Assembly: GCA_031423755.1 (NCBI GenBank)
Contig: JANPGC010000120.1
Span: 1-12,539, forward strand
Direction: 5' to 3'
From: JANMEX01 sp031423755
GTDB taxonomy: Bacteria; Pseudomonadota; Alphaproteobacteria; Rhizobiales; Rhizobiaceae
DNA: 12,539 bases
Part shown: one piece after another, positions 1 to 6,492 of the stretch
How positions within the stretch are numbered: the first letter of the stretch is position 1
Layout of the letters: each line of letters opens with the position of its first letter
Program-made: the position numbers and the translations under genes
The notes under the pieces: generated by a model
What the model was told of the DNA's origin: nothing
The model's input: the letters and a program-made list of their open reading frames with translations, nothing else
Database searches by the model: none

Positions 1-532
1 TGCGAACCTCCTTGGCATAATGCGAAATCTCGGTCACTTCGTTGGTGTCGGCATCAACTTTGGCCAGGACGTCAAAATCGACGAACGAGTCGTTGACGGG
101 AGTAACCAGCGTGTCCGCCATCAAATGCACAAGCCGCTGGAGATAGGTATCCGAGCCGGGCGTGTCGATGACGACAAAGTCATGACTCTGTTCAACCGTC
201 GTCAGCTTGTCGATCAACTCGCTGCGCTCTGAATCTTCATTGGCAACCGTAAAAGCGCCCTGCGTCCGCGTCACCGCATGATGCGTCGGCATCTCAAGCG
301 TGACACCCGATTTCTGAGACCATTTGCGCCGGTTTTCGATGTAGCGGGTCAGCGACAGCTGGCGGGAATCCAGATCAAGCGTCGCCACTTTGAAGCCCAA
401 CTTCAGGAGCGCGACCGCGATGTGAACAGACAGCGTCGATTTTCCCGAGCCGCCTTTTTCATTGCCGACAACGATCACATGCGCAAGTTTGCGCATCGAT
501 CCTGTCGCCTGACTCTCCGGAGTTTCATCCAT
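1..532 (-). CDS. mipZ: MipZ-like division-plane positioning ATPase (partial, C-terminus missing)
   Basis: The first 177 codons are present and the gene continues past the left edge. The product is a ParA/MinD-type P-loop ATPase. Visible motifs are a deviant Walker A (NEKGGSGKST, residues 24-33, signature Lys26 and Lys31), the switch segment DLDSRQ (53-58), a Walker B/DTPG segment (VVIDTPGSD, 120-128) and TPVNDSFVDFD (144-154), which closely resembles Caulobacter MipZ as I remember it. In Caulobacter, MipZ binds ParB near the origin and forms a polar gradient that inhibits FtsZ assembly away from midcell; the same role is inferred here. The start at 532 gives a 12-residue leader before MRKLAHVIVVGNEKGG. 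An alternative ATG at 496 would begin closer to the usual family start, and neither has a strong Shine-Dalgarno. The upstream gap to the DUF1489 stop is 122 nt, with no clear promoter. Confidence 0.88.
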   Translation of the reverse strand, partial: MDETPESQATGSMRKLAHVIVVGNEKGGSGKSTLSVHIAVALLKLGFKVATLDLDSRQLSLTRYIENRRKWSQKSGVTLEMPTHHAVTRTQGAFTVANEDSERSELIDKLTTVEQSHDFVVIDTPGSDTYLQRLVHLMADTLVTPVNDSFVDFDVLAKVDADTNEVTEISHYAKEVR

Positions 533-654
533 CCACGTCACCCATCCGCAACGACGTTAGCAGAGAAATGGATAAAAATCGATGATATTCAAGGGCTTCA
601 GCGCCAGTCGTGCCATTTTGGTAAAGACGGATGGTTACAGGCGCGGATGCAATG

Positions 655-1092
655 TCACAGCAGTCCCAGACTTGCCAATTCTTCGCGCAGCGCACGAGGC
701 ATTTCCGCCATGCCCTTCAGACCGCCCTGCAGGTCTGCCGGCGCTTCATTCGGCGTCAGATAGCGCCACCCCTGAAAAGGTCTGCGCGGCTGCCATTGTG
801 TCGGGATTACCTCATGCGCCATCACGATCTGGCAGCGGCTGATGCCATCCTCGCCCGTCACCGCGCGCAGGTCGATGATCTGCTGGCGGCATTGGACATT
901 GCCCTTGATGACCCAATACAACGACCCGCCGTCAATGACCTCGTCCTTGCGCTGGGGAAACATGCGCGTGACATGATGTTGCTCGACCGGAAGTCCATTG
1001 GCCCGCTTCCAGGCCGCATCCTGATCGCGCCATTCAACGAGATCTTCAATCGAGTCACAGCCAACTCAGAGTTTGAGTATGTTCAGAGCCAT
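655..1092 (-). CDS. DUF1489 family protein with in-frame TGA at codon 9 (possible pseudogene or selenoprotein)
   Basis: Reading from the ATG at 1092 gives MALNILKL-TGA-VGCDSIEDLVEW and then an uninterrupted frame to the stop at 655: 145 residues counting the TGA, the usual DUF1489 length as I remember it. Family members begin with a sequence like MALxLIKLCVGxDS, so the TGA (1068-1066) replaces a conserved Cys and is followed two residues later by another Cys (TGT at 1059-1057). After the TGA there is no ATG, GTG or TTG in frame until the ATG at 963, so a conventional call gives only a 102-residue C-terminal piece starting MFPQRKDEV. The rest of the frame carries conserved blocks (GGSLYWVIKGNVQCRQ, PRRPFQGWRYL). 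The function of DUF1489 is unknown. No strong ribosome site precedes 1092, and a repeat element lies 57 nt upstream. The family call is firm; whether full-length protein is made is open. Confidence 0.75.
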
Positions 1093-1148
1093 AAACTTGA
1101 CTTAGGGCAGGCAGCGATCGGCTTCAATCGGAACCTGCTGCGAAGTCT

Positions 1149-1295
1149 CAGTGTCTGGCCCAAAATTCGCTGCAACGAGTCAAATGGTGTGACTTTCGAG
1201 AACCGGAGCGGAGCGTACGTTTTGTACGTGAGCACCGGAAGCGCAGAAGGTCGCATCAGTTGGCCGCTGCAGTAGAATTTTCGGCCAGACACTCA
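1149..1295. repeat. MITE-like intergenic element with ~25-bp terminal inverted repeats
   Basis: The arm at 1150-1174 is repeated in inverted orientation at 1268-1293: both read AGTGTCTGGCC, one variable base, AAAATTC, one or two variable bases, CTGCA. The only differences are at those variable positions. The interior holds a hairpin centred on 1221, with CGTAC (1214-1218), a GTTTT loop and GTACG (1224-1228), flanked by CCGG at 1203-1206 and 1235-1238. One arm overlaps the sdaA stop codon (1295-1293). The architecture resembles a small non-autonomous element. From memory, similar sequences are scattered through Mesorhizobium-like genomes, but no second copy lies in this window. It could also act as the sdaA terminator or 3' end. 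A 69-codon minus-strand frame here (1083-1292) is judged non-coding. Confidence 0.65.
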
Positions 1296-2693
1296 GCACT
1301 CCACCACATTCACGGCCAACCCGCCCAAACTTGTCTCCTTATACCGCTCGTCCATGTCCCTTCCCGTCTGGCGCATCGTCTCTATTGCGGCATCAAGCGG
1401 CACGAAATGCGAGCCATCACCCTTCAGCGCCAGCGATGCCGCCGTCACGGCCTTGACTGCGCCGAGCGCATTGCGCTCGATGCACGGGACCTGCACCAGC
1501 CCAGCAATCGGGTCGCAGGTCATGCCTAGGTGATGTTCCAGCGCAATTTCTGCTGCATTTTCAATCTGTTCCGGCGTGCCGCCGAGCGCTGCTGCCAACC
1601 CTGCTGCCGCCATTGCCGCCGCCGAGCCGACTTCGCCCTGACAGCCGACTTCCGCGCCGGAGATAGACGCGTTGTGCTTCAACAGCCCGCCAATCGCCGC
1701 TGCGGTGAGCATGAAATTGCGAATGCCGTCGCGGTCATTGGCATCGTGGAAACGCAGATAGTACTTCACCACCGCAGGCAACACGCCCGCCGCGCCATTG
1801 GTCGGCGCGGTGACGATGCGTCCGCCTGAGGCATTCTCCTCGTTCACCGCCATCGCGTACACCGACAGCCAGTCATTGGCGAGCAGCGGGTTGGGTATGT
1901 TGGTGCCCCAGTTGGCGTTCAGCTGTTCAAAAATCGCCTTGGCGCGGCGCTTGACCTTGAGCCCGCCCGGCATGATCCCGTCGCGCGCCAGCCCGCTGGC
2001 AATGCACGCATCCATCGCCGCCCAAACGCGGTCCAGCCCCGCGTCCAGCGCCTCGCGCGACATGATCGTCTCTTCGTTCGCCCGCTTCATGTCGGCAATC
2101 GACAGGCCGGATTTCTTGGCCATCGCCAGCATCTCATTGGCGTTCTTGAACGGGTAGGGAACGACTGGTCCGGATGGCTTGGCACCTTGCGACTTCGCCG
2201 CCGCCAATTCGTCGCCGCTCAGCACAAAACCGCCACCGACCGAAAAATACGGCACGCGCAGCATCTGCCGCCCGTCCTCGTCGAGTGCCGTGAATGCCAT
2301 GCCGTTGGCGTGGCCGGGCAGCGGCGTCTTCTTGTCAAACACCAGATCGGTCGCCGGGTCGAAACGGTAAGGCGGATGTCCCTCCGGTCTGATCGTCTTC
2401 GTGCGCGCCACAGTCTCCAGCAGCGCCTCCGCCCCTTCGATGTCCATCGTGTCCGGCTTTTCGCCGCAGAGGCCGAGGATCACCGCCCGGTCTGTTGCAT
2501 GGCCAATGCCTGTATAGGCGAGCGAGCCGTGCAGGCTAACCTTGATCGCCGCCACCTTGGCACCATAGGGACGAGGCCAGTCGCCGTTGATGATCTCGTC
2601 GAGAAACCGCGTCGCTGCCACCATCGGCCCCATCGTATGCGATGAGGACGGGCCAATGCCGATCTTGAACAGGTCGAAAACCGAAAGGAACAT
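1293..2693 (-). CDS. sdaA: L-serine ammonia-lyase (L-serine dehydratase), iron-sulfur type, single chain
   Basis: Deaminates L-serine to pyruvate and ammonia with a [4Fe-4S] cluster; cytoplasmic serine catabolism. It has 466 residues, against about 455 for E. coli SdaA, so the beta and alpha domains are fused in one chain. The N-terminus MFLSVFDLFKIGIGPSSSHT is diagnostic. Cluster ligands are visible as Cys351 (EVGCQGEVGSA), Cys393 (MTCDPIAG) and Cys404 (QVPCIERNA). The chain ends in SLGGLAVNVVEC, and the terminal Cys466 matches the tail Cys that enters the active site in the Legionella enzyme; all four are offset by eight residues from the Legionella numbering I recall. An AAGGG ribosome site lies 7 nt before the ATG. 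It is divergent from the DUF599 gene across about 114 nt, and its stop codon touches the 1149-1295 repeat. Confidence 0.96.
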   Translation of the reverse strand: MFLSVFDLFKIGIGPSSSHTMGPMVAATRFLDEIINGDWPRPYGAKVAAIKVSLHGSLAYTGIGHATDRAVILGLCGEKPDTMDIEGAEALLETVARTKTIRPEGHPPYRFDPATDLVFDKKTPLPGHANGMAFTALDEDGRQMLRVPYFSVGGGFVLSGDELAAAKSQGAKPSGPVVPYPFKNANEMLAMAKKSGLSIADMKRANEETIMSREALDAGLDRVWAAMDACIASGLARDGIMPGGLKVKRRAKAIFEQLNANWGTNIPNPLLANDWLSVYAMAVNEENASGGRIVTAPTNGAAGVLPAVVKYYLRFHDANDRDGIRNFMLTAAAIGGLLKHNASISGAEVGCQGEVGSAAAMAAAGLAAALGGTPEQIENAAEIALEHHLGMTCDPIAGLVQVPCIERNALGAVKAVTAASLALKGDGSHFVPLDAAIETMRQTGRDMDERYKETSLGGLAVNVVEC

Positions 2694-2760
2694 GCAATTG
2701 CCCTTGATTGAGGGGTTTATTGTGGTTCAAAGACCGCAAGGAAGCAGCTTCGTTTCGCGA

Positions 2761-2778
2761 CTGCCGCTATGACGGCAG
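2761..2778. promoter_or_regulatory. Small inverted repeat between divergent sdaA and DUF599 genes
   Basis: CTGCCG (2761-2766) and CGGCAG (2773-2778) form a perfect 6-bp inverted repeat around CTATGA, in the only space between the two divergent genes. It could be an operator half-site pair or a hairpin in the DUF599 leader. No convincing -35/-10 pair was found for either gene, so the role is speculative. Confidence 0.25.
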
Positions 2779-2807
2779 CGACAATCAGAAGCAGCCGAGA
2801 GGGGCCG

Positions 2808-3518
2808 ATGGATTACATTGACACATACACCTGGGCCGACGCGATTGCGCTCATTTTGTTTGCCGTCAGCTGGTTCGGCTATGCGCTGTCCACTGGCGGC
2901 CGCTTTACAAGCCGCCAATCGCTCAATGTCCTGATGAACCGCGAGCGGGCCAACTGGATGAATGTCATGATCTCGCGCGAGTTGCGCGTCATCGACACCT
3001 CCGTCATCGCCGGTTTGCAACAAGGCACAGCCTTCTTCGCGTCCACTTCCGTCTTTGCCATCGGCGGCTGTTTCGCGCTGATGAATGCTTCGGATCAAGT
3101 TCTCAACATTGCCGGGCATCTGCCGGTCATGATCCCTTCCTCGCGCGCCATGTTCGAGTTCAAAACCATGGTGCTGCTTCTGATATACGCCTACGCCTTC
3201 TTCAAATTCTCCTGGTCCTACCGGCTGCAAAACTACTGCTCGATCCTGATCGGCGCCGTGCCTTTCACTGAAGACGGCGTCGCCCCGTCCGCTGCGGCCA
3301 AGGCAGCAGGCCAGAAAGCGCTCAGCTTCAATCTGCTCGCCGGCCGCCACTACAATGCTGGCTTGCGCGCGATCTTTCTGTCGATCGGCTTTATGGGCTG
3401 GTATGCCGGGCCATATGTGTTTATGGCCTCGACCCTGTTCATCATGTCGGTGCTCGTCCGCCGTCAATATTTTTCTCGCGCCCGCGCGGCGCTTTTAGGA
3501 TCTGACAATGGCCAGTGA
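2808..3518 (+). CDS. DUF599 family integral membrane protein
   Basis: 236 residues from the ATG at 2808, which follows GAGAGGGG with about 5 nt spacing; the upstream in-frame ATG at 2769 has no ribosome site and would add residues unlike the family. Four hydrophobic stretches are visible: near residues 10-28 (AIALILFAVSWFGYA), about 70-92 (GTAFFASTSVFAIGGCFALM), about 115-135 (TMVLLLIYAYAFFKFSW) and about 190-225 (AIFLSIGFMGWYAGPYVFMASTLFIMSVL). This pattern and the conserved NRERANWM/LRVIDTSVIAGLQQGTAFFAS region match DUF599, whose function is not known. Its last 11 nt overlap the next gene, which suggests translational coupling. Confidence 0.88.
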   Translation: MDYIDTYTWADAIALILFAVSWFGYALSTGGRFTSRQSLNVLMNRERANWMNVMISRELRVIDTSVIAGLQQGTAFFASTSVFAIGGCFALMNASDQVLNIAGHLPVMIPSSRAMFEFKTMVLLLIYAYAFFKFSWSYRLQNYCSILIGAVPFTEDGVAPSAAAKAAGQKALSFNLLAGRHYNAGLRAIFLSIGFMGWYAGPYVFMASTLFIMSVLVRRQYFSRARAALLGSDNGQ

Positions 3519-3771
3519 AACCGAGATCGAAGAAACCACGCTGCGCCTCTTGGCAAAGGCCGGTCCCGGCAAGACAATAGCGCCAATGGATGTGGCCGTG
3601 GCCCTGTCCAGCAATGACGAAAAGGAATGGCGCAAGCTGATGGCGGTGATCAAGCTGGCGGCCAAGCGCCTCGCCTCGTCCGGGCAAATCGAACTGTTGC
3701 GCCACAACAAGCCGGTGCCAGTCGCCGAACTGCGCGGCCTGTACCGGATGCGGCTGCCGACTGGCGAGTGA
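3508..3771 (+). CDS. DUF3253 family small protein, predicted winged-helix fold
   Basis: 87 residues. The start at 3508 has AGGA 7 nt upstream and lies inside the end of the DUF599 gene. The sequence fits DUF3253: a helical N-terminus (EIEETTLRLLAKAGPGKTIAPMDVAVAL), then EWRKLMAVIKLAAKRLASSGQIELLRHNKPV and a short basic C-terminal strand, resembling a compact winged-helix domain. No catalytic residues are visible and the family's function is not established, so DNA binding is only a guess from fold. It ends one nucleotide from the stop of the converging transporter gene, leaving no room for separate terminators. Confidence 0.8.
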   Translation: MASETEIEETTLRLLAKAGPGKTIAPMDVAVALSSNDEKEWRKLMAVIKLAAKRLASSGQIELLRHNKPVPVAELRGLYRMRLPTGE

Positions 3772-3772
3772 G

Positions 3773-4966
3773 TCACATCGCTTTGGGCAAATGCCGCCAA
3801 GTCAGAAACGCCGCTGCGCCGGTCAAACACGCCAGCACCACGAAAATGCTCCCCAATCCAAAATAAAGCAGCACGACCGAAAAGATAAGCTGCGGCACCA
3901 GGTCGGAAAAATCGAGAAATGTGCGGTAAACCGAGGTCATCGCCGGACGCTCGCGCGTTTTGACCGAGCGCAGGAACGGCGTTGAGCCCATGCCGTCGAG
4001 TGCCGCGCCAAACACTGTCGCCGCCAGCAGAATGCCTATCGTCACCAGCGGACAGTCACTGCCGGTGTAGCCCGCCGCCAGCAGAAAAAGCGTCAGCGCG
4101 GCGAAACAAAGCGAAATCAAGCGTCGCAGCCCCACTTTCTTCGAGGCCCTCGCCCAGAAAATCGTCGTCAGCAGCATGATGTTTCCCGCCGACAGAAACA
4201 GCCCGCCAGCCATCTTGCCTTGGCCCGAGGCAACCAGCAAAATCGGTCCATAGACAAAATATGTCGTCCAGAATGACGAGCGTGAAAACGCGATCAGCCA
4301 AGCCAGCCGCAGGCGCGGCTGCGAGAAAAACCGGTGCAGGTTCTTCAGCGGATTGGCGGGCGGCTGTTTGGCAGGGTGGATCACCGCACCCTCGCCCAGC
4401 CGGTAATACCAGAACAGGCCGAACAGGATCACGGCAACCGCGACCGCCGTGCCGTGCACGGCGATCAAACCGTAATTGGCATAAATCCAGCTGCCTGCCG
4501 TCGGGCCGATCACCCAGGCGAATGTCGACATCGTCAAGCGCACAGACTCCGCGCCGACCAGTTCGGTCTTCGGGATTGTGTCCATGATGTAGAGCGACAG
4601 AACCACCGAAACGCAGGAATTGGCGACCACGCGCATCGCCATGCCGACGCCAAGCCCCTCAATCGTGTATGTCGCCATCAGGATCGAGCCGAGCGCAAAC
4701 CCGATCACCCCAAGCGAATAAACCCGCCGCCGCGCGATCCAGCCAATCAGCATCGGCACCATCAGCGTGCCGCAGAGGCTGACAATCGACACCAGTGTAT
4801 ACAGCACAGAAACGCGCTGTTCGCTCTGCAACAGCTCGTAGGCGGTTATCGGAATGACGCTGGCGACCAGCGCACGGATGGTCGATTCCAGCGTGTAAAG
4901 CGAGGCAAACACCAGCGCGCGGCGCTTGCCGGCAGCGTTCGCTGCAACAGTCCCTCCTGCCCGCAC
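3773..4966 (-). CDS. Major facilitator superfamily (MFS) transporter
   Basis: The start chosen is GTG at 4966: GGAG lies 8 nt upstream and the product (397 residues) begins just before the first membrane helix (RALVFASLYTLESTIRALVASVIPITAYELL). The frame stays open to an ATG at 5137 (454 residues), but that extension is Cys/Arg-rich, lacks a ribosome site and looks unlike an MFS N-terminus. About 12 hydrophobic segments follow, with an MFS-type loop after an early helix (GWIARRRVYSLGVIGFALGS) and a central cytoplasmic loop (RLGEGAVIHPAKQPPANPLKNLHRFFSQPRLRL) dividing two six-helix halves. It is an inner-membrane secondary carrier or exporter; the sequence does not reveal the substrate and the neighbours do not point to one. 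Confidence 0.85.
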   Translation of the reverse strand: MRAGGTVAANAAGKRRALVFASLYTLESTIRALVASVIPITAYELLQSEQRVSVLYTLVSIVSLCGTLMVPMLIGWIARRRVYSLGVIGFALGSILMATYTIEGLGVGMAMRVVANSCVSVVLSLYIMDTIPKTELVGAESVRLTMSTFAWVIGPTAGSWIYANYGLIAVHGTAVAVAVILFGLFWYYRLGEGAVIHPAKQPPANPLKNLHRFFSQPRLRLAWLIAFSRSSFWTTYFVYGPILLVASGQGKMAGGLFLSAGNIMLLTTIFWARASKKVGLRRLISLCFAALTLFLLAAGYTGSDCPLVTIGILLAATVFGAALDGMGSTPFLRSVKTRERPAMTSVYRTFLDFSDLVPQLIFSVVLLYFGLGSIFVVLACLTGAAAFLTWRHLPKAM

Positions 4967-5320
4967 TGAAATGTCTCCGCCCGAATCTGATGGGCGAGAG
5001 TGGCACGCATTGCTTTGCCGGCACGCCATGCAAGCGACGGGCGCGGGTCGCATTTCGGAGCGGTTTGGCAAACGCTGCACGTCCCTTCGCCCGCAAACGG
5101 CGGGGCTATCGCACATGGCCGTCTGAAAAAAATTCAACGTGGGCCGTCTTTCCGGGTTCGGCTGCGCCGCCCCGGAAGGACAGAACCGCGAGCGATTCCG
5201 CTCAAAATTTCATATGCGATTACCCTGCCGCAAATGGGGGGGGCGAAGGGAAAAGCCACCCGTTGCCCCCTCGCCTTTCGCCCGGTCTCCCGCTATTCAA
5301 CCACCAACGAGGTCACTGCC
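4967..5320. other. Intergenic region between divergent MFS and dinB-like genes
   Basis: If the transporter starts at 4966 this stretch is non-coding. It should hold both promoters, though no convincing -35/-10 pair was found. It contains a palindromic repeat (5143-5222, listed separately), a run of eight G at 5236-5243 and a possible leader hairpin for the dinB-like gene: GGGCGAA (5241-5247) with TTCGCCC (5277-5283), loop of 29 nt. The open frames across it on both strands appear to be fortuitous. Confidence 0.5.
5143..5222 (+). repeat. Dispersed palindromic repeat, copy 1
   Basis: The sequence from GCCGTCTTTCCGGGTTCGG through CGCCGCCCCGGAAGGAC and GCGAG recurs in the same orientation at 7484-7567 with scattered differences. 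The core is palindromic: CCGTCTTTCCGGG can pair with CCCGGAAGGACAG. It looks like a Rhizobiales intergenic repeat unit; it lies in the leader region of the dinB-like gene. Confidence 0.55.
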
Positions 5321-5833
5321 ATGAAATCCCACTTCCGCATGTTCGCCGCCTACAACACGTGGGCCAACGGCGTTCTCTACGCTGCCGCTGCAAGGCTCGC
5401 CGACGAAGACTACCGCCTCGACCGCGGCGCGGCGTTCAAGTCGGTGCATGGCACGCTCAACCACATACTCGTCGCCGACCGCATCTGGATGAAACGCTTC
5501 ACCGGCGAAGGCGATGCGCCATCCAGGCTTGACACAATCCTCTACGACGACCTCACCCTCTTGCGCGTCGCCCGGGAGGCGGAGGATAAGCGCATTGTGG
5601 CATGGATAGACGATCTGCGCACCGAGGCCTTCACCGGTCGCTTCACCTACACGACCGTCACGGATCTGCGCACCATAAGCCAACGCCTTGCGCCCGCGCT
5701 TGCCCATTTCTTCAACCATCAAACCCATCATCGCGGGCAGGCAAGCACGATCCTGACAGGTCTTGGCGAAGAAGCGCCGGTGATGGATTTGGTGTATTTC
5801 CAGCGGACGGAGGATGGGCGGCGGTTTGCGTAA
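5321..5833 (+). CDS. DinB family protein
   Basis: 170 residues; the ATG at 5321 is preceded by GAGG with 8 nt spacing. The frame is open far upstream, but only this start gives the family N-terminus MKSHFRMFAAYNTWANGVLY. The product is a four-helix-bundle DinB/DUF664-type protein. The putative metal ligands are His48 (TLNHILVADRIW), His133 and His137 (FNHQTHHRGQ), matching the His triad of the family. Members are metal-dependent enzymes, some of them thiol S-transferases, and others are damage-induced proteins of unknown activity; the specific reaction here cannot be read from sequence. It is transcribed alone and converges on the GFA gene 44 nt downstream. Confidence 0.88.
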   Translation: MKSHFRMFAAYNTWANGVLYAAAARLADEDYRLDRGAAFKSVHGTLNHILVADRIWMKRFTGEGDAPSRLDTILYDDLTLLRVAREAEDKRIVAWIDDLRTEAFTGRFTYTTVTDLRTISQRLAPALAHFFNHQTHHRGQASTILTGLGEEAPVMDLVYFQRTEDGRRFA

Positions 5834-5877
5834 GTGGCTCGCCGGAGCGCCGGGCGTTCAAATCCTCATGGCGGCCG

Positions 5878-6243
5878 TCAGCCGCGCTCATGCTGCCTCA
5901 TATCCGTAAACGGCGGCAGCCAGGGCTCCCGGCGGATGGTCCAACATTCGTAAGTCGGCGTCAGCTGGCCGGGTTCATCCAGTGCCCCAAGGTGCACTTC
6001 AATTTCGCCGCCCGTGCGCGCGAAAACGGAGGATCCGCAGCGCGGACAGAAATGCCGCCCCTTGAATTCGCCCGTTTTGCCCGCAACCGTCACTGCGCCC
6101 TCCGGGAAAATTGCGGCAGCATAAAAAAGCGCGCCGTGATGCTTGCGGCAGTCAAGACAGTGGCAAATGCCCACGCGCTCCGGTCGCCCTGAAGCCACAA
6201 GCCGCACATCGCCGCAAAGGCAACCGCCATCGAATCGGGCCAT
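5878..6243 (-). CDS. GFA family (glutathione-dependent formaldehyde-activating enzyme/CENP-V fold) protein
   Basis: 121 residues with AGGGAG about 7 nt before the ATG. The Zn-binding Cys pattern of the family is complete: Cys8-x-Cys10 (GGCLCGDVR), Cys27-x-Cys29-x-x-Cys32 (ICHCLDCRK) and Cys66-x-x-Cys69 (FCPRCGSS). Length and the C-terminal block (GALDEPGQLTPTYECWTIRREPWL) are typical. The founding member (Gfa) was proposed to speed S-hydroxymethylglutathione formation, but most relatives have no demonstrated substrate, so only the fold is claimed. No glutathione or formaldehyde pathway gene lies nearby. Confidence 0.9.
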   Translation of the reverse strand: MARFDGGCLCGDVRLVASGRPERVGICHCLDCRKHHGALFYAAAIFPEGAVTVAGKTGEFKGRHFCPRCGSSVFARTGGEIEVHLGALDEPGQLTPTYECWTIRREPWLPPFTDMRQHERG

Positions 6244-6436
6244 GCCAAGGCTCCCTTGAGCAAAAATCTCTTCTACAACGAACCCCGTCGCACGTCCACG
6301 ATTGACGCCGCAGCCTCTGGCGAGCGGGACCGCGAAGCGTCAGGAAACAGGCGGCGGCAATGTAAAGTGTCCGGGTTTGTCAAAAACCAAGGACGCTACG
6401 TGAGATTGGAATTCAGGAATATTTTCATATTTTTAT

Positions 6437-6466
6437 CTTGACATTCTCTGAAAGCGTGTTCATGCT
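6437..6466 (+). promoter_or_regulatory. Candidate promoter for the TTG-initiated gene at 6493
   Basis: CTTGACA at 6437-6443 is a good -35 and follows an A/T-rich tract (6424-6436). At 17 nt spacing the -10 would be CATGCT, a weak match. It is the only near-consensus -35 in the 249-nt gap between the divergent GFA and TTG-initiated genes. Confidence 0.3.
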
Positions 6467-6492
6467 TTGTTTCCAACTGGAGACGCCCAACC

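Noticed and set aside
1065..1069. Immediate stem GAGTTG/TGACTC spanning the TGA as a SECIS
   Set aside because: Its loop would lie only about 5 nt after the TGA, too close for the known bacterial arrangement; only the hairpin at 1023-1044 falls in the usual distance range.
1083..1292. 69-codon minus-strand frame (MSGRKFYCSGQL...) as a gene
   Set aside because: It lies entirely over the inverted-repeat element and the DUF1489 start; its sequence is translated repeat and it has no ribosome site.
4967..5137. N-terminal extension of the MFS transporter to ATG 5137
   Set aside because: The Cys- and Arg-rich 57 residues do not resemble a transporter start, no ribosome site is present at 5137 or at the internal ATG 5053, and GTG 4966 has GGAG at 8 nt.
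5000..5320. Extended N-terminus of the DinB-family protein
   Set aside because: The frame is open by chance across repeats; the ATG at 5321 has a good ribosome site and gives the family start.
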